Shown one piece after another: positions 17,178 to 27,601 of a DNA stretch of 64,000 nt. This DNA comes from Bacillota bacterium (GTDB lineage Bacteria; Bacillota; Sulfobacillia; JAJYWN01; JAJZPE01): NCBI GenBank assembly GCA_021787335.1, contig JAJYMC010000033.1, positions 62,001 through 126,000 of the forward strand. Reading direction: 5' to 3'. The first letter of the stretch is position 1. Every line of letters begins with the position of its first letter. Made by a program: the position numbers and the translations under genes. The notes beneath the pieces were generated by a model. It was not told the DNA's origin and did not search any database. It saw only the letters and a program-made list of their open reading frames with translations.

Positions 17178-17888
17178 TCACTTCGCCTTGCCGCGGGCGA
17201 TGATGACCAGGCTACCCTTGTTCATCTGGACTTCCTTGGCCTCCAGGGGCACCGGGAACTTGCTCATGTCGATGAAGAGGTCGGTCCCACCGAGCATCTC
17301 CATGACCTTGTTGACCATCCCGGCCGGCATCTCCTGGTCGTCCACCTTCATCCCGGTCAATTCGAGGCCGATCTTGCTGCCGTCCTTGACGACGAACCGG
17401 CCCTCACCGACCACGAAGAAGTCCTTGCCGTTGAAGGTCAGATAGCCGCCGGCGGTCACCTTGCCGGGCTCGATGGTCAGCCGCGGCTCCTTGACCCCCT
17501 TGACGTTGGCCAGCACATACTGCTTCAGGTTCTGCTCGCTGATGGTCAGCTTGACGTCGAGGTTGGCGCTCTTCGTCGACTGAATCTGCCGCTTGGTCAG
17601 GAGTGTCCGGAGGTTCACCGAGACCTGGTCGATGGTCGCGGTGAGCTTGTCGATGACGAGCCCGGCGGCCTGGATGTTCGTGGTCTCGACGGTGACCCGG
17701 TCCACCCGGCCGGTCAGCATCTTCAGCGCCGGATAGGCCTTCAGTTGGACATTGACGGTCTCTCCTGGTCCGATGATCTTGTCCAGCCCGGCCGCGACCC
17801 CGCGGGCGACGACTGTCGGCAACAGCAGTTCGACCACCAGGGCCAGGGCGATGAAAAGGGCCACCGACAGGATCAAGACGCGTCTCAT
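17178..17888 (-). CDS. DUF2993 (LmeA-like) membrane-anchored protein
   Basis: A 236-residue protein with an N-terminal hydrophobic anchor (L-I-L-S-V-A-L-F-I-A-L-A-L-V-V) and a DUF2993 domain: the V-E-T-T-N-I-Q-A-A-G-L-V-I-D-K-L core near residue 68 and the C-terminal G-T-D-L-F-I-D-M-S-K-F-P-V-P-L segment. In Mycobacterium the related LmeA binds phospholipid and affects lipoglycan synthesis; a lipid-binding role here is inferred. ATG 17888 is preceded by GGGAGGTG. It may be cotranscribed with the exported protein downstream (35-base gap). Confidence 0.8.
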   Translation of the reverse strand: MRRVLILSVALFIALALVVELLLPTVVARGVAAGLDKIIGPGETVNVQLKAYPALKMLTGRVDRVTVETTNIQAAGLVIDKLTATIDQVSVNLRTLLTKRQIQSTKSANLDVKLTISEQNLKQYVLANVKGVKEPRLTIEPGKVTAGGYLTFNGKDFFVVGEGRFVVKDGSKIGLELTGMKVDDQEMPAGMVNKVMEMLGGTDLFIDMSKFPVPLEAKEVQMNKGSLVIIARGKAK

Positions 17889-17960
17889 GAGACGGCACCT
17901 CCCTGTCTTCTCTGGCTCTTTCGGAACGGGACAACGAGCTACGGGCTCGGGAGTGACTCG

Positions 17961-19074
17961 CTAGACGGACGCTGCCTTGGCCATCTGCTGCAGGTAAGCG
18001 TTGATGAACGGGTCGATGCCGCCGTCCATGACCGCCTGCACGTTGCCGATCTCGACCTGAGTCCGATGGTCCTTGACGAGCGTGTAGGGCTGGAACACGT
18101 ATGACCTTATCTGGTTGCCCCAGGCGATCTCGGTCTGCACGCCACGGATGGAGGCGAGCTCCTTGGCCTGCTCCTGCTCCTTCAGCTCAACGAGCTTGGA
18201 GCGGAGCATGCGCATGGCCGTCTCCTTGTTGGAGAGCTGCGACCGCTGGGTCTGGCTGGCGACGATGAAGCCCGTCGGCAGGTGGGTGATGCGGACGGCC
18301 GTCTCGACCTTGTTGACGTTCTGGCCGCCCTTGCCGCCCGACCGGAAGGTGTCGACCTTCAGGTCCTCCGGCCTTATCTCGATGTCCGCGTCGTCCTCGA
18401 TCTCGGGGACCACGTCGAGGGACGCGAAGGAGGTGTGGCGCCGCCCTGAGGAGTCGAAGGGCGAGATGCGGACGAGACGGTGGACCCCTTTCTCGGCCCT
18501 CAGGAACCCGTAAGCGTTGGCTCCGTTGACCATGAAGGTGACGCTCTTCAGGCCGGCCTCTTCACCCGGCAGGATGTCGACGACCTCGACCTTGAAGCCG
18601 CTTCGTTCGGCCCACCGGGTGTACATGCGGAGGAGCATCTCCACCCAGTCCTGCGACTCAGTGCCGCCGGCCCCGGCGTGGAGCGAGACGATGGCGTCGT
18701 TGAAGTCATACTTGCCGGCCAGGAGGGCCGCCAGTTCGGCCTGGCGGACATCCTCGGCCAGAGCGGCGGCGTCCCGGTCGAGGTCGGCCTCGATGGCCGG
18801 GTCGCCTTCCTCCCGCCCGAGTTCGGCCAGGATGGTCAGGTCCTCGTGCCGCTTGGCCAGTCCCTGGACCCGTTCGACCTTCTCCTTCAGCCGGCTGAGC
18901 CGGCCGACGACCTTCTGCGCGTTCTCCTGGTCGGACCAGAAGTCAGGCGCCGCAATCTGCGCCTCTAGTTCCGCGATCCGTTTTTCTTGGGTCGCCAGAT
19001 CAAAGAGAATCCCTTAGTTCCTCGATCTTCCGGCCGCTCTCGGCCAGGGACCGCTGGCTGTCTTCATAGGGCAC
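17961..19074 (-). CDS. prfB: Peptide chain release factor 2, made by programmed +1 frameshift
   Basis: RF2 recognises UGA and UAA and triggers peptide release. The coding sequence is split: frame 0 from GTG 19074 gives 24 codons ending C-terminally L-R-D-S-L, then TGA at 19000-19002; a +1 slip on CTT continues with D-L-A-T-Q-E-K-R-I-A-E-L-E and runs to 17961, about 370 residues. The anticodon-like S-P-F is in R-I-S-P-F-D-S-S-G, and the catalytic G-G-Q is in G-G-K-G-G-Q-N-V-N-K. SD GAGGTGAT precedes the GTG. RF2 level feeds back on frameshifting at its own UGA. Upstream lies secA, the usual secA-prfB order. Confidence 0.95.
19000..19016 (-). promoter_or_regulatory. Programmed +1 frameshift site in prfB
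   Basis: On the minus strand the mRNA reads AAGGGATTCTCTTTGAT: an SD-like AAGGG, then slippery CTT followed by TGA. The tetranucleotide is TGAT rather than the common TGAC, and the SD-like element is a few bases further from CTT than in the classic AGGGGGTATCTTTGAC. Confidence 0.85.
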
Positions 19075-19119
19075 CGATCGATCACCTCACGCTTTTAGGG
19101 GGCTGGTCGCGTCCGGACG

Positions 19120-21888
<2,769 letters not shown>

Positions 21889-21904
21889 GGTAAAGCCCCC
21901 AAAC

Positions 21905-21931
21905 ACCAATAAAGGAACCTTGCGGTTCCTT
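21905..21931 (-). terminator. Terminator upstream of secA
   Basis: AAGGAACC and GGTTCCTT form an 8-bp stem with a TTGC loop. On the minus strand TTTATTGG follows. It would end the DUF5317 transcript before secA. Confidence 0.65.
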
Positions 21932-21998
21932 CTTTAGTTAGCTCCATTCTAACACTTTTTGTCATCTGGCGCAACCGAACCGCAGGCGGCCGTAGGGC

Positions 21999-22577
21999 TC
22001 AGGCGGCCTTGCCGCCGGCTTTCGCACCGGCGCCAAGCATCGCCCCCTGGACGATGATGAACACGCCCACCAGCATCAATATGTCGCCGAGGCTCAGCGC
22101 GGCCGGTCGGAAGAATGGCCGTGGGATGGCCAGCACGTCGGCGAGGAACCACAACCGCGTGCCCGGCCCCAGGACCGCATGAGTCAAGGCGCGTCCGGCC
22201 TCCAGGGCCGCCGCCTGGTCGGGCATCCCCGCCCACTGCAGGACGCCGACCGACACCGGCATGCGCATCCCGTTGACTGCGATGACCAGGAAGTTCAGCC
22301 CAGCCCCGGCCATGACCACGGGGATCCCTGGGGTGGACCGATTGGCCCACAGGGCGTAGCCAAGGATGGCATAGACGGCCACGTGGATGAGGGCGAAATA
22401 GGTGACGACGGGCCCGGCCTTGGTCGCGTCGGCCGTGTTCAGCACGAACTGCAGAGCGAAGGCGGCGATGACCACCCAGAAGGCTTTGAACTCGAAATCA
22501 ACGAGGCGGTTCAGGCTCCCGCCCCGCACCATTCCAACGGCCAATGAAAGGATGAGACCGAGAGCCATCAGAGTCAA
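21999..22577 (-). CDS. DUF5317 family membrane protein
   Basis: A 192-residue integral membrane protein with five to six hydrophobic segments. Family landmarks are N-R-L-V-D-F-E-F-K-A-F-W-V-V-I near residue 23, N-G-M-R-M-P-V-S in the centre and L-A-D-V-L-A-I-P-R-P-F-F near the C-terminus. Function unknown. It is followed by a terminator and sits 69 bases downstream of the HD-GYP gene in the same orientation, so it may share that gene's promoter. Confidence 0.8.
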   Translation of the reverse strand: MTLMALGLILSLAVGMVRGGSLNRLVDFEFKAFWVVIAAFALQFVLNTADATKAGPVVTYFALIHVAVYAILGYALWANRSTPGIPVVMAGAGLNFLVIAVNGMRMPVSVGVLQWAGMPDQAAALEAGRALTHAVLGPGTRLWFLADVLAIPRPFFRPAALSLGDILMLVGVFIIVQGAMLGAGAKAGGKAA

Positions 22578-22646
22578 GCTCGACCGACCCCTTTCGCCGC
22601 GGGCCCGCCCATCCGAATCACCTGACGCCGGGCGGCGGGCGGCGGC

Positions 22647-23927
22647 TCAGACCGCCTGACGGACCCCCTGCTTGGACGAGGGGATGACCTCTTTGACAGT
22701 GGCCAGGAAGGCCCCGACGACCTCCGGGTCGAACTGCCGGCCCGCGAAACGGTTCAGTTCCTCGACGGCTTCCTGGTAGCTGTAGGCCGGTTTGTAGGGG
22801 CGTTCGGTGGTCATCGCGTCAAAAGCATCGACCACCGCCAGGATTCGCGCCCCGAGCGGGATGTCCTTGCCGGCCTTGCCATCGGGGTAGCCGGACCCGT
22901 TGAACCACTCGTGGTGATGCCGGACGATCTCCACGTCGTGACCGAGCATCTGGATCTGGCCGATGATCTCCGCGCCGACCACCGGGTGGCGTTTGATCTC
23001 CTCGTATTCGGCCTGGTCCAAGCGGCCTTCCTTCATCCAGATGGTGTCACGGATGCCGATCTTACCGACGTCGTGTAGCAGGGCCACGTACTCAAGGCGT
23101 TCCACCTGGTCGGCCGGCAGGTGCAGCTCTTTGGCCACGGCCAGGGCGTACGTTTTCACACGGTCGGAATGACCCCGAGTGTACGGGTCCTTCTGCTCCA
23201 GGGCCCGCACCAGCGCGGTGATGGTGCTGAGGTAGATGCCCCGGAGGTCGTTGTAGCGCTGGAACGAATACCGGGCGATGAGCAGAGGGATGAAGAACAG
23301 CAGCACCCCGGGGACCCCAACGCTGTCGTAGACGACCGCGATCAGGATGCCCAGAGGCATCAGGGCCAGGTAATGAGGGGCCGCCCAGCGGAAGTTGAGG
23401 AGCCAGTTGCTCCAGAAGGGAATGCCCTGAAAGAACGAGATGGCGATGGCGACCGTGCTCATGTTGACGATGAAGATGACCAGCCCGCCGACGAGCAGGG
23501 CACCGATCGAGCGGCCCGAGAAATCGATGGCGGGCGGCGTTCCGCCCAGCGCCCCGTAGGCCAGGGAGGCTAGCCCGACGGACAGCGCCACTTGCGCCCG
23601 GTTGAAGAGGACCTTCGGCCACGGGACCTGGCCGTTCAGCTCCCGTCGGCGGATCGTCCCCAGGGCCGCGATCCAGCTGGCCAGGCCGGGGCTGAAAAGG
23701 ACGATCGAGGCGTACGAGAGCCCAAAACTCACCGAGACAGTCCCGCCACCCTTGGGGAGGTCGATCGGCATGGCCTCAGTGGCCAGCGTGAGCAGCACAA
23801 AAAAGCCCGCCCCAAGCCACTCGCGGTCCACTGGTAGTGGGTTGAGCCGGTATAGCAGGTAGGCGCCCGCGATGACCGTCAGAGCCATGTAGACGTTTAG
23901 ACGTAAGTTCTTGCTGCGAGGGGGCAT
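22647..23927 (-). CDS. Membrane-bound HD-GYP domain protein, predicted c-di-GMP phosphodiesterase
   Basis: A 426-residue protein: seven or eight membrane helices (about 15-225) followed by an HD-GYP domain (about 240-410). The catalytic signature is complete: H-D-V-G-K-I-G-I, the H-H-H-E-W-F-N-G-S-G-Y-P-D-G block with G-Y-P, and D-A-F-D-A-M-T. Such enzymes hydrolyse cyclic di-GMP (some act on other cyclic dinucleotides), usually to lower c-di-GMP in response to a signal sensed by the membrane part. ATG 23927 has AAGGAGGA upstream; the longer frame to 23996 lacks such support. Confidence 0.9.
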   Translation of the reverse strand: MPPRSKNLRLNVYMALTVIAGAYLLYRLNPLPVDREWLGAGFFVLLTLATEAMPIDLPKGGGTVSVSFGLSYASIVLFSPGLASWIAALGTIRRRELNGQVPWPKVLFNRAQVALSVGLASLAYGALGGTPPAIDFSGRSIGALLVGGLVIFIVNMSTVAIAISFFQGIPFWSNWLLNFRWAAPHYLALMPLGILIAVVYDSVGVPGVLLFFIPLLIARYSFQRYNDLRGIYLSTITALVRALEQKDPYTRGHSDRVKTYALAVAKELHLPADQVERLEYVALLHDVGKIGIRDTIWMKEGRLDQAEYEEIKRHPVVGAEIIGQIQMLGHDVEIVRHHHEWFNGSGYPDGKAGKDIPLGARILAVVDAFDAMTTERPYKPAYSYQEAVEELNRFAGRQFDPEVVGAFLATVKEVIPSSKQGVRQAV

Positions 23928-24004
23928 GCAACGTCCTCCTTGACGTGGCAGAACAACGATGTAGCAAAATAAATAAGAGACCGGCGACTCACGCAATTAG
24001 GGCA

Positions 24005-24082
24005 TCAACCGAACTGAAACATGGCGCCGCCAGCAAGCAGGAGCGCGAACAGAACCACAACCGCCTTGATGATCTTGGACAT
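24005..24082 (-). CDS. Possible 25-residue membrane peptide
   Basis: A very short frame encoding a basic start (M-S-K-I-I-K) followed by one hydrophobic helix (A-V-V-V-L-F-A-L-L-L-A-G-G-A) and a short tail. A GGAGGT motif lies 13 bases upstream of the ATG, further than usual. It precedes the HD-GYP gene by about 80 bases. The composition is right for a small single-span membrane peptide, but at this length the frame could occur by chance. Confidence 0.3.
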   Translation of the reverse strand: MSKIIKAVVVLFALLLAGGAMFQFG

Positions 24083-24095
24083 GAGTGGCTCGGGT

Positions 24096-24158
24096 ACCTC
24101 CGTTACGGTTAACTCCATCCCGTTCGCTAAGGAGATGGGCAACCGCTCCGCTCGAGGT
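24096..24158 (-). other. Nested hairpin element upstream of the HD-GYP gene
   Basis: Three short helices are nested: ACCTC (24096-24100) with GAGGT (24154-24158), CGGTT (24106-24110) with AACCG (24141-24145), and CCATC (24115-24119) with GATGG (24134-24138). I compared it by eye with c-di-GMP-I, c-di-GMP-II and ydaO patterns and found no match. The rest of the 337-base gap holds nothing else I can support. Confidence 0.35.
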
Positions 24159-24264
24159 GTGCAGCTTGAGTCGCCGGTCCCTTTTTAACTTTTCTGGTTG
24201 GAGGTTTGTTCCCTCAGTGATGCGCCAGGCTTCGCGAGGAGACCGAGCACCGCCTCCTGAACGG

Positions 24265-24927
24265 CTAGGTTTTTCTCACCAGCATCGCCAGCTTCCGATT
24301 GATGGCATCGAGCGTGGCCCGAGCAACGGCCTCCCGCTCGTCGTCCTTGACCAGCGACGAGCCGACGAAGTTCTCCTCGCCGAGGCTGGTCATCAGGGTC
24401 AGGACCACGTTGACGACGCGGCGCCCGGCCACGTTGAGCGAGACGATGTCATCGATAGAGAACATCGGGGTGCTCTTGAAATACTGCTCGACCGCGGCCA
24501 CGGTGGCCGAGGCCACCAGCCGCAAGCGACCGGTCGCGGAATTGGCCCCGCTCGCCCCGCCCTCGTAAACGTCGCCGGACAGCTCCAGCTGGACGTGACA
24601 GTCGGCGCGGGGGCCCGTGGTGCTGAAGCTGACCGCGCCCAGCTTGACGCGGGCCTGTTCGAGGGGCACCTCACCCTGGTCCTGGACCTGGGCGATGCTT
24701 ATCTTCTTGTGGTCAACGGCCAACCCGAACTGGGTCATGAAGGCCGACTCCACGTCGCGGACAATCTGCTTGGGGCTGCGCCCCGACCCGGCCAGGACGT
24801 GAATCTCCTCGATGCTCCCCTGGGCGTCGGTGATCACCCGGGTCGAAATCACGTCACGTATCTGCCCGATGAGGTGTTCGTATTCCTTGACCCGTTCACG
24901 CGTCCCGCCGAAATCTTCCCTGCTCAT
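24265..24927 (-). CDS. Conserved protein of unknown function
   Basis: A 220-residue cytosolic protein that I cannot assign. The N-terminal part (I-R-D-V-I-S-T-R-V-I-T-D-A-Q-G-S-I-E-E-I-H-V) looks like a small alternating alpha/beta unit, followed by S-P-K-Q-I-V-R-D-V-E-S-A-F; the C-terminal part (about 105-215) has regular hydrophobic strands and ends in a helix. No signal peptide or membrane segment is seen. ATG 24927 has GAGGAG six bases upstream. It stands alone between two intergenic regions. Confidence 0.65.
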   Translation of the reverse strand: MSREDFGGTRERVKEYEHLIGQIRDVISTRVITDAQGSIEEIHVLAGSGRSPKQIVRDVESAFMTQFGLAVDHKKISIAQVQDQGEVPLEQARVKLGAVSFSTTGPRADCHVQLELSGDVYEGGASGANSATGRLRLVASATVAAVEQYFKSTPMFSIDDIVSLNVAGRRVVNVVLTLMTSLGEENFVGSSLVKDDEREAVARATLDAINRKLAMLVRKT

Positions 24928-25062
24928 GTGGGGCTCCTCGCCGACAGGAAATCCTTTTCCTGGTTATAGCTCCTTTTTGAAATTCGCCCTTTCCGGTCCG
25001 TCTCCTGCACAGACGACCTTAAGTTACCAGTTTTTATTACCGGCTGGTAATCCCGTTTCGAC

Positions 25063-26238
25063 TCAAAACCGCATGATTCGACGAGCTTCGCGGGCCTCGG
25101 CCGCCAGGACGTTCTCGGCGAGGATCCATAGACCGCCGGATACCAGGGCGTGCCCGCCCAAGATGACCGGCATGGGGGCCTCGACAGCCGCCCGGGTGAA
25201 CTCCCTCACCTTGGGGTTCTTGACCAGGTCGTACCGGCCAAGGTCGGACTGGAAACGGTCCCAGTCGGAGACCTCCAGCTTCCAGTGGGCGAAGAGGACC
25301 CGGCTGTCGAAGACGACCGCCTGGCAGAAGGTGCTCAGATAGCGGAAGAAGGCCTCCGGCCCCTCCTGGTCGATGAGGTGGCCGACGAGGGAGATGACCT
25401 CGCCCCGCTCCTGACGGCCGAGGGCCTTCATCCCCCGCTCTTCGGAGAAGACGCGGAAGCGGCACATGAAGTTCATGTTGAGGAAGGCCCAGACCGGTGG
25501 GCCGACTCGGCCGATCAGAGCGACTTCGGCCCCGATGACCCCGAACAGTCCGCGCAGCTTGACCAGCTTGTCCAGGTCGAAGTCAAACCGCTTGAGGGCC
25601 TCCTTGGTGCGGGCCCCGGCGGTCTCCTGCATGGATAGGATGGCCAGGTCCGTCGGCGTATCGAGGTCGAAGTTGATCCAGGCCGAGTTGGGCATGAGCA
25701 CGCGTCGCAGGCCGGCGTTCTCCCGCAGGATATAGCCCAACTCGTTGTCGTTGGCCGGGGGCGGCACCTCGGACAACGCCGAAGCCGGCGTGAACCCGAC
25801 CATGTCGGGGGACTGGACGTTGTTGAGGACGACGATGTTCTTCTCCTCACGCAGCCGGTCGGCCACCCAGGTGACCTCCTTCCGGCGGATGAGGGGGGCG
25901 GCGGGGCCGCCCATGTAGAAGACGTTGGTCAGGCCGTGGGCCTTGACCGTCTGAAGCAGTCGGCGGCCGAAATGGAAGGGCCCGTCGCTGAAATCGACCG
26001 TCGCCCCAAGCCGCTCGGCCTCGCCGGCCAGGTCCCGGTAGTTGGTGCACAGGATGATCTCGTCGACGCCGGGAGCCCCGTGCAGCTTCTCGACGTTGTC
26101 CAGGACCACCGCCTGGCGCACGGCGTTGATGTCTTCCTCGACCGGGGTGCGGGCCGCTCCGCCCTCGAATATGACTACACTGACCTTCTCTTCAGGCAAG
26201 GCTTTCAGCCGCTCCTTTAGCCGCCCGATTGGGGTCAT
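25063..26238 (-). CDS. Nucleotidyltransferase-like protein
   Basis: A 391-residue protein whose first 200 residues look like a nucleotide-sugar or MobA-type transferase fold (D-E-I-I-L-C-T-N-Y-R-D-L near residue 60, Y-M-G-G-P-A-A-P-L near 108, D-L-D-T-P-T-D-L-A near 195). The typical N-terminal G-x-G-x-R loop is not evident, so substrate and activity are open. The C-terminal half is a mostly helical domain ending in G-G-H-A-L-V-S-G-G-L-W-I-L-A-E-N. ATG 26238 has no visible SD, and a TATAGT box lies only a dozen bases upstream, so the mRNA may be almost leaderless. Confidence 0.55.
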   Translation of the reverse strand: MTPIGRLKERLKALPEEKVSVVIFEGGAARTPVEEDINAVRQAVVLDNVEKLHGAPGVDEIILCTNYRDLAGEAERLGATVDFSDGPFHFGRRLLQTVKAHGLTNVFYMGGPAAPLIRRKEVTWVADRLREEKNIVVLNNVQSPDMVGFTPASALSEVPPPANDNELGYILRENAGLRRVLMPNSAWINFDLDTPTDLAILSMQETAGARTKEALKRFDFDLDKLVKLRGLFGVIGAEVALIGRVGPPVWAFLNMNFMCRFRVFSEERGMKALGRQERGEVISLVGHLIDQEGPEAFFRYLSTFCQAVVFDSRVLFAHWKLEVSDWDRFQSDLGRYDLVKNPKVREFTRAAVEAPMPVILGGHALVSGGLWILAENVLAAEAREARRIMRF

Positions 26239-26269
26239 TAGGCAACTATACTATATCATCCAAACCCTG

Positions 26270-26311
26270 GTTAGAAAACAAGGCCGGCGCGGGGGGATCC
26301 CCCGCGCCGGC
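26270..26311 (-). terminator. Intrinsic terminator of hpf
   Basis: A near-perfect palindrome at 26283-26311 (GCCGGCGCGGGGG... and its complement) is followed on the minus strand by CTTGTTTTCT. It lies 22 bases past the hpf stop. Confidence 0.85.
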
Positions 26312-26332
26312 GGCGTTCGGCCGGTGGCCGGT

Positions 26333-26863
26333 CTAGATCTCAGGTTCGATCAGCCCGTAATCCCCGTCACGACGGCGGTAGACCACGTTGACCTTCTCGG
26401 TCTCGGCGTTGGCGAAGACGAAGAAATCATGGCCGACCAGGTTCATCTGCATGATGGCCTCGTCGATGGCCATCGGCTTCATGGTGAAGTGCTTCGTCCT
26501 GACCACGCGGAACGGTTCGTCGGCATCCTCGCCATGGCTCTCTTCAGGAGTGGGCGGTCTGAGGCCCTCGCGGCGGAACTTGCGGTAGATCTGCGTCCGG
26601 TACTTCTCGACCTGTTTCTCGAGCTTATCCACGACCAGATCGATGGAAGAGTACATGTCGCCAGTGGCTTCCTCGCCGCGGAGGATGATCCCGTTGACCG
26701 GGATGGTCACCTCGACGATTCGGCGGTCCTTCTCGACCCCCAGGGTCACCTGCGCCGAGGCGAGGTTATCGAAGTACTTCTCGATCTTCCCGACCTTCTT
26801 CTCGACGTACTCCCTCATGGCCGGAGTGACTTGGACGTTCTTCCCCCTCAGGGCGATTTGCAT
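26333..26863 (-). CDS. hpf: Ribosome hibernation promoting factor, long form
   Basis: Long HPF dimerises 70S ribosomes into inactive 100S particles in stationary phase or stress. The 176-residue protein has the N-terminal S30AE domain (I-A-L-R-G-K-N-V-Q-V-T-P-A-M-R-E-Y-V to about residue 100), a charged linker and the C-terminal dimerisation domain (T-K-H-F-T-M-K-P-M-A-I-D-E-A-I-M-Q-M-N-L-V-G-H-D-F-F-V-F). ATG 26863 gives the standard N-terminus; GGGGGAT lies 12 bases upstream. An upstream in-frame start at 26950 would add 29 atypical residues. In many Firmicutes hpf sits directly before secA-prfB; here those are 4.5 kb away. Confidence 0.95.
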   Translation of the reverse strand: MQIALRGKNVQVTPAMREYVEKKVGKIEKYFDNLASAQVTLGVEKDRRIVEVTIPVNGIILRGEEATGDMYSSIDLVVDKLEKQVEKYRTQIYRKFRREGLRPPTPEESHGEDADEPFRVVRTKHFTMKPMAIDEAIMQMNLVGHDFFVFANAETEKVNVVYRRRDGDYGLIEPEI

Positions 26864-26997
26864 CCGGTCACTGATCCCCCTCTCATTCGCTCGTTCCAGT
26901 CTACGCACTAGTATTCCCCTGAGGCCCGGAAAATCCTTCCGCGATAGCATCCGTGGCCTTTCAAGGCCGGCCGTCGCCGGGACGGCCCGGGCCCGAA

Positions 26998-27028
26998 ATC
27001 AAAAAGCTCCGGAACAAGTCCGGAGCTT
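26998..27028 (-). terminator. Intrinsic terminator of the cold-shock gene
   Basis: AAGCTCCGGA and TCCGGAGCTT form a 10-bp stem; the minus strand continues TTTGATTTC. It lies just after the stop at 27051. Confidence 0.85.
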
Positions 27029-27050
27029 GGGTCGATCGGCTTCTGGCGGA

Positions 27051-27254
27051 CTACTGGACCTTGACGACGTTCGCCGCCTGCGGACCGCGGGCGCCCTCGA
27101 CGATCTCGAACTCGACCTTCTCGCCTTCAGTGAGGGTCTTGAACCCTTCCATCTGGATGGCCGAGAAGTGCACGAACACGTCGCCACCGCCGTCTTCCCG
27201 TTCGATGAACCCGTAACCCTTCTCAGCGTTGAACCACTTCACCTTACCAAGCAT
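27051..27254 (-). CDS. Cold-shock domain protein
   Basis: A 67-residue single-domain CSD protein that binds single-stranded RNA/DNA and acts as an RNA chaperone. RNP1 K-G-Y-G-F-I and RNP2 V-F-V-H-F are intact, and the start M-L-G-K-V-K-W-F-N is canonical. GGGAGG lies upstream of ATG 27254. A strong promoter (27315-27343) gives a leader of about 55 bases with a GTGGCT...AGCCAC hairpin, possibly a thermosensitive or autoregulatory 5' UTR. The DnaA-box cluster lies about 100 bases further upstream. Confidence 0.96.
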   Translation of the reverse strand: MLGKVKWFNAEKGYGFIEREDGGGDVFVHFSAIQMEGFKTLTEGEKVEFEIVEGARGPQAANVVKVQ

Positions 27255-27314
27255 TACCTAACATTCCTCCCAAACGCAATGTCGCTGTGGCTATGCCGTT
27301 CCAGCCACATAGAC

Positions 27315-27343
27315 ACTATAGCATGCGTCCCCCTAAAAGTCAA
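27315..27343 (-). promoter_or_regulatory. Strong promoter of the cold-shock gene
   Basis: TTGACT (27338-27343), a 17-base spacer and TATAGT (27315-27320) on the minus strand; one of the best sigma-A matches in the window. Confidence 0.8.
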
Positions 27344-27439
27344 ACACGGTGGGCCTTTCCGCCCCTTCTGTCGACCTCCGCCGGGTCGTTGTCGAGCCCC
27401 GGGCGAACCGAATCGATGCTTTTGTTGTTAACCACCGAC

Positions 27440-27528
27440 TGTGGATAGCCGGGCGTGTGGATAGTGTGGATAACCCTGTTGATAAGGCGTCAAATCCGCG
27501 TTTGCGGGTGGGGATAGCCTGTGGATTG
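27440..27528. promoter_or_regulatory. Cluster of DnaA boxes
   Basis: Five copies related to TGTGGATAA (reverse of TTATCCACA) lie in one orientation within 89 bases: TGTGGATAG at 27440 and 27456, a perfect TGTGGATAA at 27465, TGTTGATAA at 27477 and TGTGGATTG at 27520. A weaker copy lies near 27510. The region is AT-richer than its surroundings. No dnaA, dnaN or gidA gene is in the window, so this is more likely a DnaA-binding or titration site, or DnaA control of neighbours, than the main origin. Confidence 0.65.
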
Positions 27529-27601
27529 TAGGATAGTGTCGGATGATGGAGAGCGTCGCAGGCGGGCCGCTGTCGAACATCGACGACCCACGCCGACCGT
27601 C

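Noticed and set aside
24085-24195. c-di-GMP or c-di-AMP riboswitch upstream of the HD-GYP gene
   Set aside because: The conserved GEMM and ydaO core sequences are not present in order, so only an unassigned structure is reported.
27436-27530. Chromosomal replication origin
   Set aside because: DnaA boxes are present, but dnaA, dnaN, rpmH or other origin-linked genes are absent and no DNA-unwinding element could be confirmed by eye.
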